The position numbers were made by a program, and so were the translations under genes. This document shows, in pieces, positions 17,593-24,939 of a stretch of DNA of 64,000 nucleotides (the stretch's first letter is position 1; each line of letters begins with the position of its first letter). Origin of the DNA: Arthrobacter sp. zg-Y820 (GTDB lineage: Bacteria; Actinomycetota; Actinomycetes; Actinomycetales; Micrococcaceae); the NCBI RefSeq assembly GCF_030142155.1, contig NZ_CP126247.1:2914001-2978000 (forward strand). Reading direction: 5' to 3'. The notes under the pieces are model-generated. The model saw only the letters and a program-made list of their open reading frames with translations, had not been told where the DNA came from and ran no database searches.

Positions 17593-18783
17593 TCAGTACA
17601 CCGGCTTGGCCGGTTCGATTTCCCGCACCCACTCCAGGATTCCGCCGGACACATTAAATACGTCGGTGTAGCCCTGCCCCAGGAGGAAGGCCGCCACTTC
17701 GGCCGACCGCACCCCTGATTTGCAGTGAACGTACAGCTCCCGCCCGCGCTCCGGAAGGTTCTCCCCCGAGAGGATTCCTGCCCGCGGCATCAGCAGCGCT
17801 CCGTCGATGCTCACGATCGCGTGCTCGCCGGGCTCCCGGACATCCAGCAGGTCGAAGTCCCGGGCACCGGCCAGCCGCGCGGCAAGCAGCCGCTGCAGGT
17901 CATGGACTCCCACAGCAGGCACCTGGGCACCGCTCCCCCGGCCGGCGCCGCTTCCTTCCGGCAGGCCGCAGAAAGCCTCATAGTCGATCAGCTCGGTGAC
18001 CGGCACTGCCGCCGGGTCCTTCCGCACCCGGATCTCCCGCCAGACCATGTCCAGGGCATTGAGCACCAGGACCCGTCCCAGCAGCGTCACCCCGGTGCCG
18101 GTGATCAGCTTCACGGCCTCATTGACCATCACCGCGCCGATCTGCGCGCACAACACACCCAGCACCCCGCCCTCGGCGCAGGAAGGTACCGAACCCGGCG
18201 GCGGAGCCTCGGGGTAAAGGTCCCGGTACGTCGGGCCGTGCTTTCCCCAAAAAACACTCACCTGGCCGTCAAAGCGCAGGATGGAACCCCAGACATAGGG
18301 TTTGCCCAGGATCTCGGCGGCATCGTTCACCAAGTAGCGGGTCGCGAAGTTGTCGGTGCCGTCCAGGATCAGGTCGTAGCCGGCAAAGATGTCCACCGCG
18401 TTGGAGGCGTCCAGCCGCACCGGATGCAGCCGGACCTCGACGAGGGGGTTGAGTTCCAGGACGCTGCGGCGGGCCGACTCCGCCTTGGAGCTGCCGACGT
18501 CGGAGACCCCGTGGATCACTTGGCGCTGCAGGTTGGAGGCCTCCACCGTGTCGTCGTCCAGGATGCCCAGGGTTCCCACCCCTGCGGCCGCCAGATACAG
18601 CAGCGCCGGCGATCCCAGCCCGCCGGCGCCGATCACCAGGACCCGGGCATTCTTCAGGCGCTGCTGCGCCTGCATGCCGAATTCAGGCAGAATCAAATGC
18701 CTGGAATATCGAAGGGTTTCCTCGCCCGTAAGCCCTGCCGCAGGCTCGACCAGCGGCGGCAGTGCGGTCTGAAGCTCAGTCAT
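17593..18783 (-). CDS. moeZ: MoeZ/MoeB-like adenylyltransferase with C-terminal rhodanese domain
   Basis: Activates ubiquitin-like sulfur-carrier proteins (molybdopterin synthase, CysO or thiamine carriers) by adenylation and then sulfurates them. In the 396 residues an E1-like ThiF/MoeB domain (about 20-260) holds the ATP-binding GAGGLGS (52-58), the DGTDNFATRYLVND segment and a loop Cys202. A rhodanese domain (about 295-396) has the sulfur-carrying Cys354 in HCKSGVRS. This fusion is typical of actinobacterial MoeZ. ATG 18783 is preceded by a TAGATT -10 box at 7 bases. It is divergent from the FasR-like regulator, as I recall for the mycobacterial gene order. Confidence 0.92.
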   Translation of the reverse strand: MTELQTALPPLVEPAAGLTGEETLRYSRHLILPEFGMQAQQRLKNARVLVIGAGGLGSPALLYLAAAGVGTLGILDDDTVEASNLQRQVIHGVSDVGSSKAESARRSVLELNPLVEVRLHPVRLDASNAVDIFAGYDLILDGTDNFATRYLVNDAAEILGKPYVWGSILRFDGQVSVFWGKHGPTYRDLYPEAPPPGSVPSCAEGGVLGVLCAQIGAVMVNEAVKLITGTGVTLLGRVLVLNALDMVWREIRVRKDPAAVPVTELIDYEAFCGLPEGSGAGRGSGAQVPAVGVHDLQRLLAARLAGARDFDLLDVREPGEHAIVSIDGALLMPRAGILSGENLPERGRELYVHCKSGVRSAEVAAFLLGQGYTDVFNVSGGILEWVREIEPAKPVY

Positions 18784-18790
18784 GGCTCCC

Positions 18791-18796
18791 AATCTA
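18791..18796 (-). promoter_or_regulatory. -10 box of a leaderless promoter for moeZ
   Basis: TAGATT on the minus strand, 7 bases before ATG 18783; no SD between them. Confidence 0.45.
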
Positions 18797-18830
18797 GTAC
18801 CCAATCGCGCCGCGGAACCTTTCGCGCTTA

Positions 18831-18847
18831 TTACCCGCGGGTAAACT
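18831..18847. promoter_or_regulatory. Perfect palindrome overlapping a -10 box in the moeZ/fasR promoter region
   Basis: TTACCCGCGGGTAA (18831-18844) is a perfect 14-bp palindrome, the kind of site a TetR dimer binds. It overlaps the TAAACT (18842-18847) that best fits the -10 of the divergent TetR gene at 18900. It is therefore a candidate autoregulatory operator; binding by the neighbouring protein is inference. Confidence 0.5.
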
Positions 18848-18899
18848 GAAGTCCGTTCTCCGGGCGCTTCGGCCCGGTGTTGTTGAGAGGTCCAAACAC

Positions 18900-19514
18900 G
18901 TGAGCAACCAGCAAACCGGCAAAGCAACCCGGCTCCCCCGGGAGGAACGCCGCCGCCAGCTGCTGAGCGCCGCGCAGGAGGTCTTTGTCAGCAACGGCTT
19001 CCACGGAGCCGCCATGGATGACATCGCCGAAGCGGCCCGTGTCAGCAAACCCGTGCTCTACCAGCATTTTCCCGGCAAGCGCGAGCTGTATCTGGCGCTG
19101 TTGGAGAACCATCTGGGAACACTGACGGAGTTCCTTACGTCGGCGCTGAACTCCACCACTGACAACAAGCTGCGCGTCCGGGAAACGATGCGGGCATACT
19201 TCCGCTTTGTGGCGCAGGACAGCCAGGGCCACCGGCTGGTGTTCGAATCCGACCTGACGAACGATGCGGAGGTCAGCGCCCGGATCGAGGAGTTTAATGC
19301 CCGCTTCGCCAGCAGTATTGCCGGCGTGATCGCTGAGGACACCAAGCTTTCCCCCGTGGAAGCCACCCTGCTGGGCCGGGCGCTTGCCGGAATGGCGCAG
19401 GTCAGCGCCCGCTATTGGCTGGAGACTAACGGAGACCTGGACATCGATGCGGCCTCCGAACTCATTTACCGTTTAGCTTGGCGCGGAATCAGCCGGTTCC
19501 CCAAGGAGATCTAG
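18900..19514 (+). CDS. fasR: TetR-family regulator, FasR-like
   Basis: DNA-binding regulator of 204 residues. The N-terminal helix-turn-helix reads RRRQLLSAAQEVF, then MDDIAEAARVSKPVLYQHFPGKRELY. The remainder is helical and would hold the ligand pocket. The gene order moeZ divergent to this gene, then DUF3107, matches my recollection of the region around mycobacterial FasR, which controls fatty-acid synthase expression in response to long-chain acyl-CoA. Orthology is inferred from order and overall length. GTG 18900 has a GAGAGG SD. A perfect palindrome over its -10 box suggests self-control. Confidence 0.8.
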   Translation: MSNQQTGKATRLPREERRRQLLSAAQEVFVSNGFHGAAMDDIAEAARVSKPVLYQHFPGKRELYLALLENHLGTLTEFLTSALNSTTDNKLRVRETMRAYFRFVAQDSQGHRLVFESDLTNDAEVSARIEEFNARFASSIAGVIAEDTKLSPVEATLLGRALAGMAQVSARYWLETNGDLDIDAASELIYRLAWRGISRFPKEI

Positions 19515-19547
19515 AGTAGATTTCGAACCGGATACGTTCATTAATAC

Positions 19548-19553
19548 AGGAGG
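19548..19553 (+). promoter_or_regulatory. Strong ribosome binding site of the DUF3107 gene
   Basis: AGGAGG lies 7 bases before GTG 19561 and fixes the start of this short gene. Confidence 0.7.
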
Positions 19554-19560
19554 CACCACG

Positions 19561-19785
19561 GTGGAAGTAAAAATCGGTATTCAGAATGTTGGGCGCGAAA
19601 TTGTCTTTGAGTCGAGCCAGAACGCCGACGCCGTTGCCGATGTGGTGGCAGAGGCCCTGACCGCGCAGAAGGAACTGCGCCTGAAGGACGACAAGGGCCG
19701 TCTCATCATGGTTCCGGCCGGTGTGATCGGCTATGTGGAAATTGGTGCCGAAGAGGTTCGGCGCGTCGGCTTCGGCGCCCTGTAG
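19561..19785 (+). CDS. DUF3107 family protein
   Basis: Small soluble protein of 74 residues, MEVKIGIQNVGREIVFES at the start and a predicted beta-rich fold ending in YVEIGAEEVRRVGFGAL. DUF3107 is found throughout actinobacteria next to FasR-type regulators and has no settled function. A perfect AGGAGG SD indicates strong translation. It is 46 bases downstream of fasR and probably co-transcribed with it and with the membrane protein that follows. Confidence 0.85.
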   Translation: MEVKIGIQNVGREIVFESSQNADAVADVVAEALTAQKELRLKDDKGRLIMVPAGVIGYVEIGAEEVRRVGFGAL

Positions 19786-19808
19786 CCTCCGAACCGGAAG
19801 ACAGGAAG

Positions 19809-20111
19809 ATGACCAGCCTGATCGTCACCGCCCTAGCCTCATTGGCGGTCGGTTTCGTCGTATGGGGCGCTGACCGGCGCCGGTCCCGCTACGGCATCTT
19901 CCTGCTCCCGGGGCTGGCCCTGGTTGCCGGCATGCTGTCCTGGATCCTCCTGCAACTGGCCGGCGCCGGTTCGGATCCTGACCTGCACTGGCTCGTCTGG
20001 GTTCTTCCTCCGGTAATCGGCGCCGTCGGTGCCGTTGGCACGGCGCTTGTCCTGGGCCCGGCGCGCGAGGCGCGGGATACGGCGGAACTGGAGCGGGTGC
20101 TGCGGTCCTAG
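19809..20111 (+). CDS. Hypothetical small membrane protein
   Basis: Unrecognised protein of 100 residues with three likely transmembrane segments (about 3-20, 30-50 and 62-83) separated by a basic loop DRRRSRY and an acidic, hydrophilic C-terminus. ATG 19809 follows a GGAAG-type SD. It lies 23 bases after DUF3107 in the same direction, so it is probably the third gene of that unit. It converges with the ferritin-like gene. Confidence 0.7.
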   Translation: MTSLIVTALASLAVGFVVWGADRRRSRYGIFLLPGLALVAGMLSWILLQLAGAGSDPDLHWLVWVLPPVIGAVGAVGTALVLGPAREARDTAELERVLRS

Positions 20112-20167
20112 CCCCGGAACTGCCCCGGTCCGGCGCGTGAGGCCAGCAGGGATCTCAGGTCGCACGG

Positions 20168-20893
20168 TCAGGCAGTGAGCCCGAGCCTGCTCATGCGGCG
20201 CGAGTGGTTGCGCGTGAGGGCGGCAAAGAGGTTCTTGACCTCATCCTCGTAAAGGCCCTGATCCGTGTCCTGCAGCAGTCCGCCCAGAACAGCACGCTCC
20301 AGGACCACGCGCTGCGCCTGGGTCAGGGCTTCGCCCACCAGCCGGCGGCCCCACAGGGCCAGGCGCGAGGACAGCCGGGGATCATCCGCCAGCGCCTGCT
20401 GAAGCCGCGCCTCAAGGACCGCCCCCGTTGGTTCTGCTTCCTGCAGCCCAAGCACCAGATCCGCCGTCGCCGGGTCCAGGCGCGCAGCCACCGATTGATA
20501 GAAGTCATCGGAAATGGCGTCCGTGACGTAGAACTTCATCAGCGACTCAAACCAGTCAGCGGGACGGGTCCGGTCATGGAAGGCGTCCACCGACGGCTGG
20601 AACGGCCGCATCGCCGCCTCGGGATCCAGACCCAGCGACTGAAGGTGGCCCGTCACCCGTTCATAGTGTTCATACTCGCGCACGGCGAGCCGGCCCAGGA
20701 CCGTGCGGTCATGCAGTGTTGGGGAAAACCGGGCGTCGGAGGACATGCGCTCGAACGCTGACAGCTCCCCGTAGGCCATGACGCCGAAGAGGTCCGACAG
20801 GAAGCGTCGGTACAGCTCCGCGGGGTCAAGCGAAGGGTCCGGAATCTCCGGGCCGGAAGTGGCAACTGGCTCGGGGCGTGTCCGGTTAGTCAT
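20168..20893 (-). CDS. Ferritin-like fold protein
   Basis: A 241-residue all-helical protein with iron-binding-like signatures: MAYGELSAFERM and VREYEHYERV give ExxH-style ligand pairs, and EALTQAQRVVLERAV is a later helix. The arrangement resembles ferritin-like proteins (MiaE/Rv3210c-like as I recall) encoded beside the RhlE-type helicase in actinobacteria. Whether it binds iron or modifies RNA cannot be told here. ATG 20893 is preceded by a TACGCT -10 box at 7 bases; a longer reading frame upstream to 21127 is not credible. Confidence 0.75.
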   Translation of the reverse strand: MTNRTRPEPVATSGPEIPDPSLDPAELYRRFLSDLFGVMAYGELSAFERMSSDARFSPTLHDRTVLGRLAVREYEHYERVTGHLQSLGLDPEAAMRPFQPSVDAFHDRTRPADWFESLMKFYVTDAISDDFYQSVAARLDPATADLVLGLQEAEPTGAVLEARLQQALADDPRLSSRLALWGRRLVGEALTQAQRVVLERAVLGGLLQDTDQGLYEDEVKNLFAALTRNHSRRMSRLGLTA

Positions 20894-21310
20894 GGATCCC
20901 AGCGTACCGCCGGTGCCCCGCCGGGACCGCACCGGCGGGCGCAGGCCACAGCGGACCCCTCCGACCTGCCGCCTGCCTTCCAGCTGCCTTTTCACCGAAA
21001 GAACAGGCTGCCGCCCGGCCGCACGCCGCACCCGCTGCCAATGCGCGGTCACCGGCGACCACCGGGTAGACTTGGAGGGTAGTAAAAGGATGCCCGGTCG
21101 TCTGATAGACCTTAGCCAGACCCGCAATACCTACGCGATCTTGATATTTTTGGCCGCCTCCCGTGCCCGATGCACCGCGGCGGACCTGCAGTTGTTAGCC
21201 CGCGATCGGCTTCCGCTGGACGCATCATGCGCGTGCCACCCGCTCCGGTATGGGCTTTGACAGCCACTCGTCGAGCATGGCGCCGCGATGCCTAACTGAA
21301 CGGTATTTAA
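20894..21310 (+). other. 417-base intergenic region with the probable long leader of the DEAD-box helicase
   Basis: TACGCT (20901-20906, minus) is the leaderless -10 box for the ferritin-like gene. On the plus strand TAGACT (21067-21072) is a good -10 for the helicase gene, implying a leader of about 230 bases. Inside it is a short ORF at 21090-21260 (56 codons, starting MPGRLIDLSQ and ending CHPLRYGL). RNA-helicase genes are often controlled through long 5' leaders; here that is inference. No other gene was seen. Confidence 0.4.
21090..21260 (+). CDS. Candidate leader ORF upstream of the DEAD-box helicase
   Basis: 56-codon ORF with ATG 21090 and TGA at 21258-21260. GGAGGG lies ten bases upstream of the ATG, a marginal SD. 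The product has a short hydrophobic run (AILIFLAAS) then a Cys/Arg-rich end (DASCACHPLRYGL). It is not recognised and may not be translated. Conservation in related genomes would be the test. Confidence 0.25.
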   Translation: MPGRLIDLSQTRNTYAILIFLAASRARCTAADLQLLARDRLPLDASCACHPLRYGL

Positions 21311-22996
21311 TTGAACACTGAACTTACCCAGGTGGACGACAACCGCCACCTCACCGCGGACGACAGCAACGAAGCTCTGACCGTCGCCGAGACCCTTGCC
21401 ACTTCACAGGCGGCAGCTGAAATTCCGGACCTGACCTTCGCCGATTTCGGTGTCCGCTCCGACATCGTGGAGTCGCTGGCCGAGGCCGGGATTACCCATC
21501 CCTTCCCGATCCAGTCCATGACGCTTCCGGTGGCTCTGGGCGGCCACGACATCATTGGCCAGGCCAAGACCGGTACCGGCAAGACACTCGGCTTCGGCAT
21601 TCCCGCCATCCAGCGCGTCATCGCCCCGGACGACGAAGCGTACGCCTCCCTCGCCGTGCCCGGCGCACCGCAGGCCCTGATCGTCGTCCCGACCCGCGAG
21701 CTCGCCGTCCAGGTGGCCGGCGACCTCTCCACCGCAGCGAAGCGCCGCGGCGCCCGGATCGTCACGATTTACGGCGGACGTGCGTACGAACCGCAGATCG
21801 AGTCCCTGGCCGCCGGCGTGGAGATCGTCGTCGGAACCCCCGGACGCCTGATCGACCTGTACAACAAAAAGCACCTGTCGCTGAAGAACGTCCGCATCGT
21901 CGTCCTCGACGAAGCCGATGAAATGCTGGACCTGGGCTTCCTGCCCGACGTCGAGACCCTGATGGCGGCCACCCCCGCCGTCCGCCAGACGCTGCTGTTC
22001 TCGGCCACCATGCCCGGCGCCGTCGTCGCCATGGCGCGCCGCTACATGACCAAGCCCACGCACATCCGCGCCGCCGATCCCGACGACGAGGGCCTGACTA
22101 AGAAGGACATCCGCCAGGTTGTCTACCGCGCCCACAACCTCGACAAGAGCGAAGTGGTATCCCGCATCCTGCAGTCCAAGGGCCGCGGCCGCACCATCAT
22201 CTTCACCAAGACCAAGCGCACGGCCGCCAAGCTGTCCGAGGAACTGGCCGACCGCGGCTTCGCCGTAGCCGCCATGCACGGCGACCTGGGCCAGGGCGCC
22301 CGCGAACAGGCCATGCGTGCCTTCCGCAACGAGAAGGTGGACGTTCTCGTCGCCACCGACGTCGCGGCCCGCGGCATCGACGTCGACGACGTCACCCACG
22401 TCATCAACTACCAGTGCCCCGAAGACGAGAAGACCTACCTGCACCGCGTGGGCCGCACCGGCCGCGCCGGCAACAAGGGCACCGCGGTGACCTTCGTGGA
22501 CTGGGACGACGTCCCCCGCTGGGGACTGATCAACAAGGCCCTGGGCCTGGACCAGGCCGAGCCGGTGGAAACGTACTCCTCCTCCCCGCACCTGTACACC
22601 GACCTGGACATCCCCGAGGGCACCAAGGGCCGGCTGCCGCGCAACAAGCGCACTCTGGCCGGCATCGGCGCCGAAAAGATCGAGGACCTGGGCGAAACCG
22701 GAAAGAAGAACGCCGCGGCCCCCGCCCGCGACGGTTCCCGCGGCAGCGACCGCTCCCGCGGCGGCACGCGCGGTGACCGCCCCCGCGGCAGTGACCGCAC
22801 ACGCAGCAGCGACCGGCCGCGGTCGGAGAAGCGCGACAGCCCGCGCCGCTCCGACGACTCCGCAGCCGCGCCCGCCCAGAAGGCCGAGGCGCCGGCAGCG
22901 GTTGCCGCGGACAGCGCTGCCGGCCGTCCCCGCCGGACCCGCACCCGCCGCCGCAACGGCGAAGTGGTGGGCGACGCCGCACCCGCCGCCGAATAG
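21311..22996 (+). CDS. DEAD-box ATP-dependent RNA helicase (RhlE-like)
   Basis: RNA helicase of 561 residues that unwinds or remodels RNA using ATP, probably in RNA turnover or ribosome assembly. Motifs in order are the Q motif region (FPIQSMTLPVAL), motif I AKTGTGKT (85-92), PTRELAVQ, the DEAD box in VLDEADEMLD, SAT in LFSATMPG, and motif VI HRVGRTGRAGN. After about residue 450 comes a low-complexity Arg/Ser/Gly/Asp-rich tail (RGSDRSRGG repeats, ending with TRTRRRNGE) typical of RNA-binding tails. The TTG at 21311 directly follows an in-frame TAA and is the first possible start; GTG 21332 is the alternative. SD is weak. Confidence 0.92.
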   Translation: MNTELTQVDDNRHLTADDSNEALTVAETLATSQAAAEIPDLTFADFGVRSDIVESLAEAGITHPFPIQSMTLPVALGGHDIIGQAKTGTGKTLGFGIPAIQRVIAPDDEAYASLAVPGAPQALIVVPTRELAVQVAGDLSTAAKRRGARIVTIYGGRAYEPQIESLAAGVEIVVGTPGRLIDLYNKKHLSLKNVRIVVLDEADEMLDLGFLPDVETLMAATPAVRQTLLFSATMPGAVVAMARRYMTKPTHIRAADPDDEGLTKKDIRQVVYRAHNLDKSEVVSRILQSKGRGRTIIFTKTKRTAAKLSEELADRGFAVAAMHGDLGQGAREQAMRAFRNEKVDVLVATDVAARGIDVDDVTHVINYQCPEDEKTYLHRVGRTGRAGNKGTAVTFVDWDDVPRWGLINKALGLDQAEPVETYSSSPHLYTDLDIPEGTKGRLPRNKRTLAGIGAEKIEDLGETGKKNAAAPARDGSRGSDRSRGGTRGDRPRGSDRTRSSDRPRSEKRDSPRRSDDSAAAPAQKAEAPAAVAADSAAGRPRRTRTRRRNGEVVGDAAPAAE

Positions 22997-23015
22997 CCGG
23001 GCAGCGCCACAGCCC

Positions 23016-23963
23016 ATGAGCACACCCCTTTGGTCGCCGGACGGCAGGTCGCTGGTGGTGCACGCGGACAACGCCGTGTTCCTGCCCACCCTGCCCGACG
23101 GCGCCTTCACCATGATCTACGTGGATCCTCCGTTCAACACCGGCCGGTCCCAGCGGCGGCAGCAGACCACCATGGTCCGCAGCGCCGACGGCAGCGGCGA
23201 CCGCGTCGGGTTCAAGGGCCGCAGCTACAGCACGGTCAAGGGCCTGCTCTCCAGTTACGACGACGCGTTCGAGGATTACTGGGCGTTCCTGGAACCGCGC
23301 CTGGCTGAAGCCTGGCGGCTGCTGGCCGACGACGGAACCCTGTACGTGCACCTGGACTACCGGGAGGTGCACTACGCGAAGGTCATGCTCGATGCCCTTT
23401 TCGGCAGGGACTGCTTCCTCAACGAGATCATCTGGGCCTACGACTACGGCGGACGGGCGAAGAACCGCTGGCCCGCCAAGCACGACAACATCCTGGTGTA
23501 TGTGAAGAACCCTGCCGCGTACCACTTCGACAACGCCGAGGTGGACCGTGAGCCGTACATGGCCCCGGGGCTGGTCACCCCCGAGAAGGTGGCGCTGGGC
23601 AAGCTGCCGACGGATGTCTGGTGGCACACCATTGTGTCGCCCACCGGCAAGGAAAAAACCGGCTATCCCACGCAGAAGCCCGAGGGACTGCTGCGCCGCA
23701 CGGTGGCAGCCAGCAGCCGCGAGGGCGACTGGGTTCTGGACTTCTTCGCCGGTTCCGGAACGCTCGGCGCCGTCGCTGCGAAGCTGAACCGCAGGTTTGT
23801 TTGCGTGGATGCCAACCCGCAGGCCATCGAGGTGATGGCCAAACGGCTGGGGCATGCCGCGGATCTGGTGCCGAGCGAGGCGGTGGCTGCCGCGTCAGCT
23901 GCGGCAGCTGCGGCAGCCGCCGCTGTCGCTGCCGGCGCGGTGACGGCAGAGGCCGTCAGTTAG
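23016..23963 (+). CDS. Site-specific DNA methyltransferase (N4/N6 amino type)
   Basis: SAM-dependent DNA methyltransferase of 315 residues. The catalytic motif IV DPPFNTG (37-43) precedes the SAM-binding motif I DFFAGSGT near residue 245, an order typical of beta-class enzymes. The segment SYDDAFEDYWAFLEPRL and TGYPTQKPEGLLRR are common in this group. No restriction endonuclease or specificity subunit is nearby, so it is an orphan, possibly regulatory or epigenetic. The C-terminus ends in an Ala-rich run. It follows the helicase by 19 bases, probably in one transcript. Target sequence cannot be predicted. Confidence 0.88.
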   Translation: MSTPLWSPDGRSLVVHADNAVFLPTLPDGAFTMIYVDPPFNTGRSQRRQQTTMVRSADGSGDRVGFKGRSYSTVKGLLSSYDDAFEDYWAFLEPRLAEAWRLLADDGTLYVHLDYREVHYAKVMLDALFGRDCFLNEIIWAYDYGGRAKNRWPAKHDNILVYVKNPAAYHFDNAEVDREPYMAPGLVTPEKVALGKLPTDVWWHTIVSPTGKEKTGYPTQKPEGLLRRTVAASSREGDWVLDFFAGSGTLGAVAAKLNRRFVCVDANPQAIEVMAKRLGHAADLVPSEAVAAASAAAAAAAAAVAAGAVTAEAVS

Positions 23964-23988
23964 CTCCCGTTGCCGTGGACAAAAAGTC

Positions 23989-24837
23989 CTAGGGCGAAAT
24001 CACTGGGGATCCGGTGGCCAGCGCCGTGATTTGCTCCAGTACGTCCGGTGCCGTGGTGAATTCTCCCAGCAGATTGGGCTTGCCCGTTCCGTGGTAATCG
24101 CTGGAGCCGGTGACCAGCAGGGAGTTCTTTGCCGCCAGCTGCCGCAGCCAGGCGCGGCCCTCCACCGGGTTGTCCCGGTGGTCGGCCTCGACGCCAAGCA
24201 ATCCGGCGTCGATCATGTCGGCGAAGGTCTGCTCACCGACCACCCGGCCCCGGGAGGATGCCACCGGATGGGCGAACACCGGCACGCCCCCGGCCTCCCG
24301 AATCAGTTCGACGGCGCGGGCCGGGTCCGGGGCGTAGTGCGCCACAAAGTAGCGCGAGCGGGCGGTGAGGATGCCTGAGAACGCCGCGGAGCGGTTCGGC
24401 ACCACGCCTGCGGCAACAAGGGCGTCGGCAATGTGCGGCCGCCCGATGGTCGCCCCCGGCGCCACATGCTCCTGGACCAGCTCCCAGTTGATGGGAAAGT
24501 CTTCAGCCAGCCGCTGCACCATCAACTCCGCCCGCGACACCCGGGCCGAGCGTGACCGGGCGATCTCTGCCAGCAGCCCGGGATGCGCGGGATCGTGCAG
24601 ATAGGACAGAACGTGGACGCTGATGCCTTCGCTGCTGCGGCAGGACACCTCCATGCCGGGCACCAGAGTCAGGCCAATGCTGCGGGCCGCCTCCCCGGCG
24701 TCCGCCCAGCCGGCGGTCGAGTCATGGTCAGTCAGGGCAACGACGTCCAGTCCGGTTTCCTTGGCGGACTTCATGACGGCCGCCGGCGGCTGGGTTCCGT
24801 CGGAGACTGTTGAGTGCGTATGCAGGTCGATTCTCAC
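23989..24837 (-). CDS. PHP-domain phosphoesterase / 5'-3' exoribonuclease-like (YciV/TrpH family)
   Basis: Metal-dependent phosphoesterase of 282 residues. The PHP motifs are clear: MRIDLHTHSTVSDG (His6, His8, Asp13), LTDHDST, and VPGMEVSC, followed by PVFAHPVAS and SSDYHGTG near the C-terminus. E. coli YciV of this family (RNase AM) trims 5' ends of RNA and also removes 3' phosphates from nucleotides; the exact role here is inferred. GTG 24837 lies 6 bases after a TAGATT -10 box, so a leaderless message is likely. Convergent with the methyltransferase gene, 25 bases apart. Confidence 0.85.
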   Translation of the reverse strand: MRIDLHTHSTVSDGTQPPAAVMKSAKETGLDVVALTDHDSTAGWADAGEAARSIGLTLVPGMEVSCRSSEGISVHVLSYLHDPAHPGLLAEIARSRSARVSRAELMVQRLAEDFPINWELVQEHVAPGATIGRPHIADALVAAGVVPNRSAAFSGILTARSRYFVAHYAPDPARAVELIREAGGVPVFAHPVASSRGRVVGEQTFADMIDAGLLGVEADHRDNPVEGRAWLRQLAAKNSLLVTGSSDYHGTGKPNLLGEFTTAPDVLEQITALATGSPVISP

Positions 24838-24843
24838 CTCATC

Positions 24844-24849
24844 AATCTA
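24844..24849 (-). promoter_or_regulatory. -10 box of a leaderless promoter for the PHP gene
   Basis: TAGATT on the minus strand, 6 bases before GTG 24837; no SD. Confidence 0.45.
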
Positions 24850-24939
24850 CTTGGTTCCGCCACACCCGATGCTCCTGCGGCACGGCAGCGCAGCCCGGGA
24901 TGTTTGGCCGCCCCGGCTGCTCAGTGAGACCATGGAAGA

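Noticed and set aside
23016..23963. Restriction-modification system
   Set aside because: Only a methyltransferase is present; neighbours are a helicase for RNA and a PHP protein, not a restriction enzyme.
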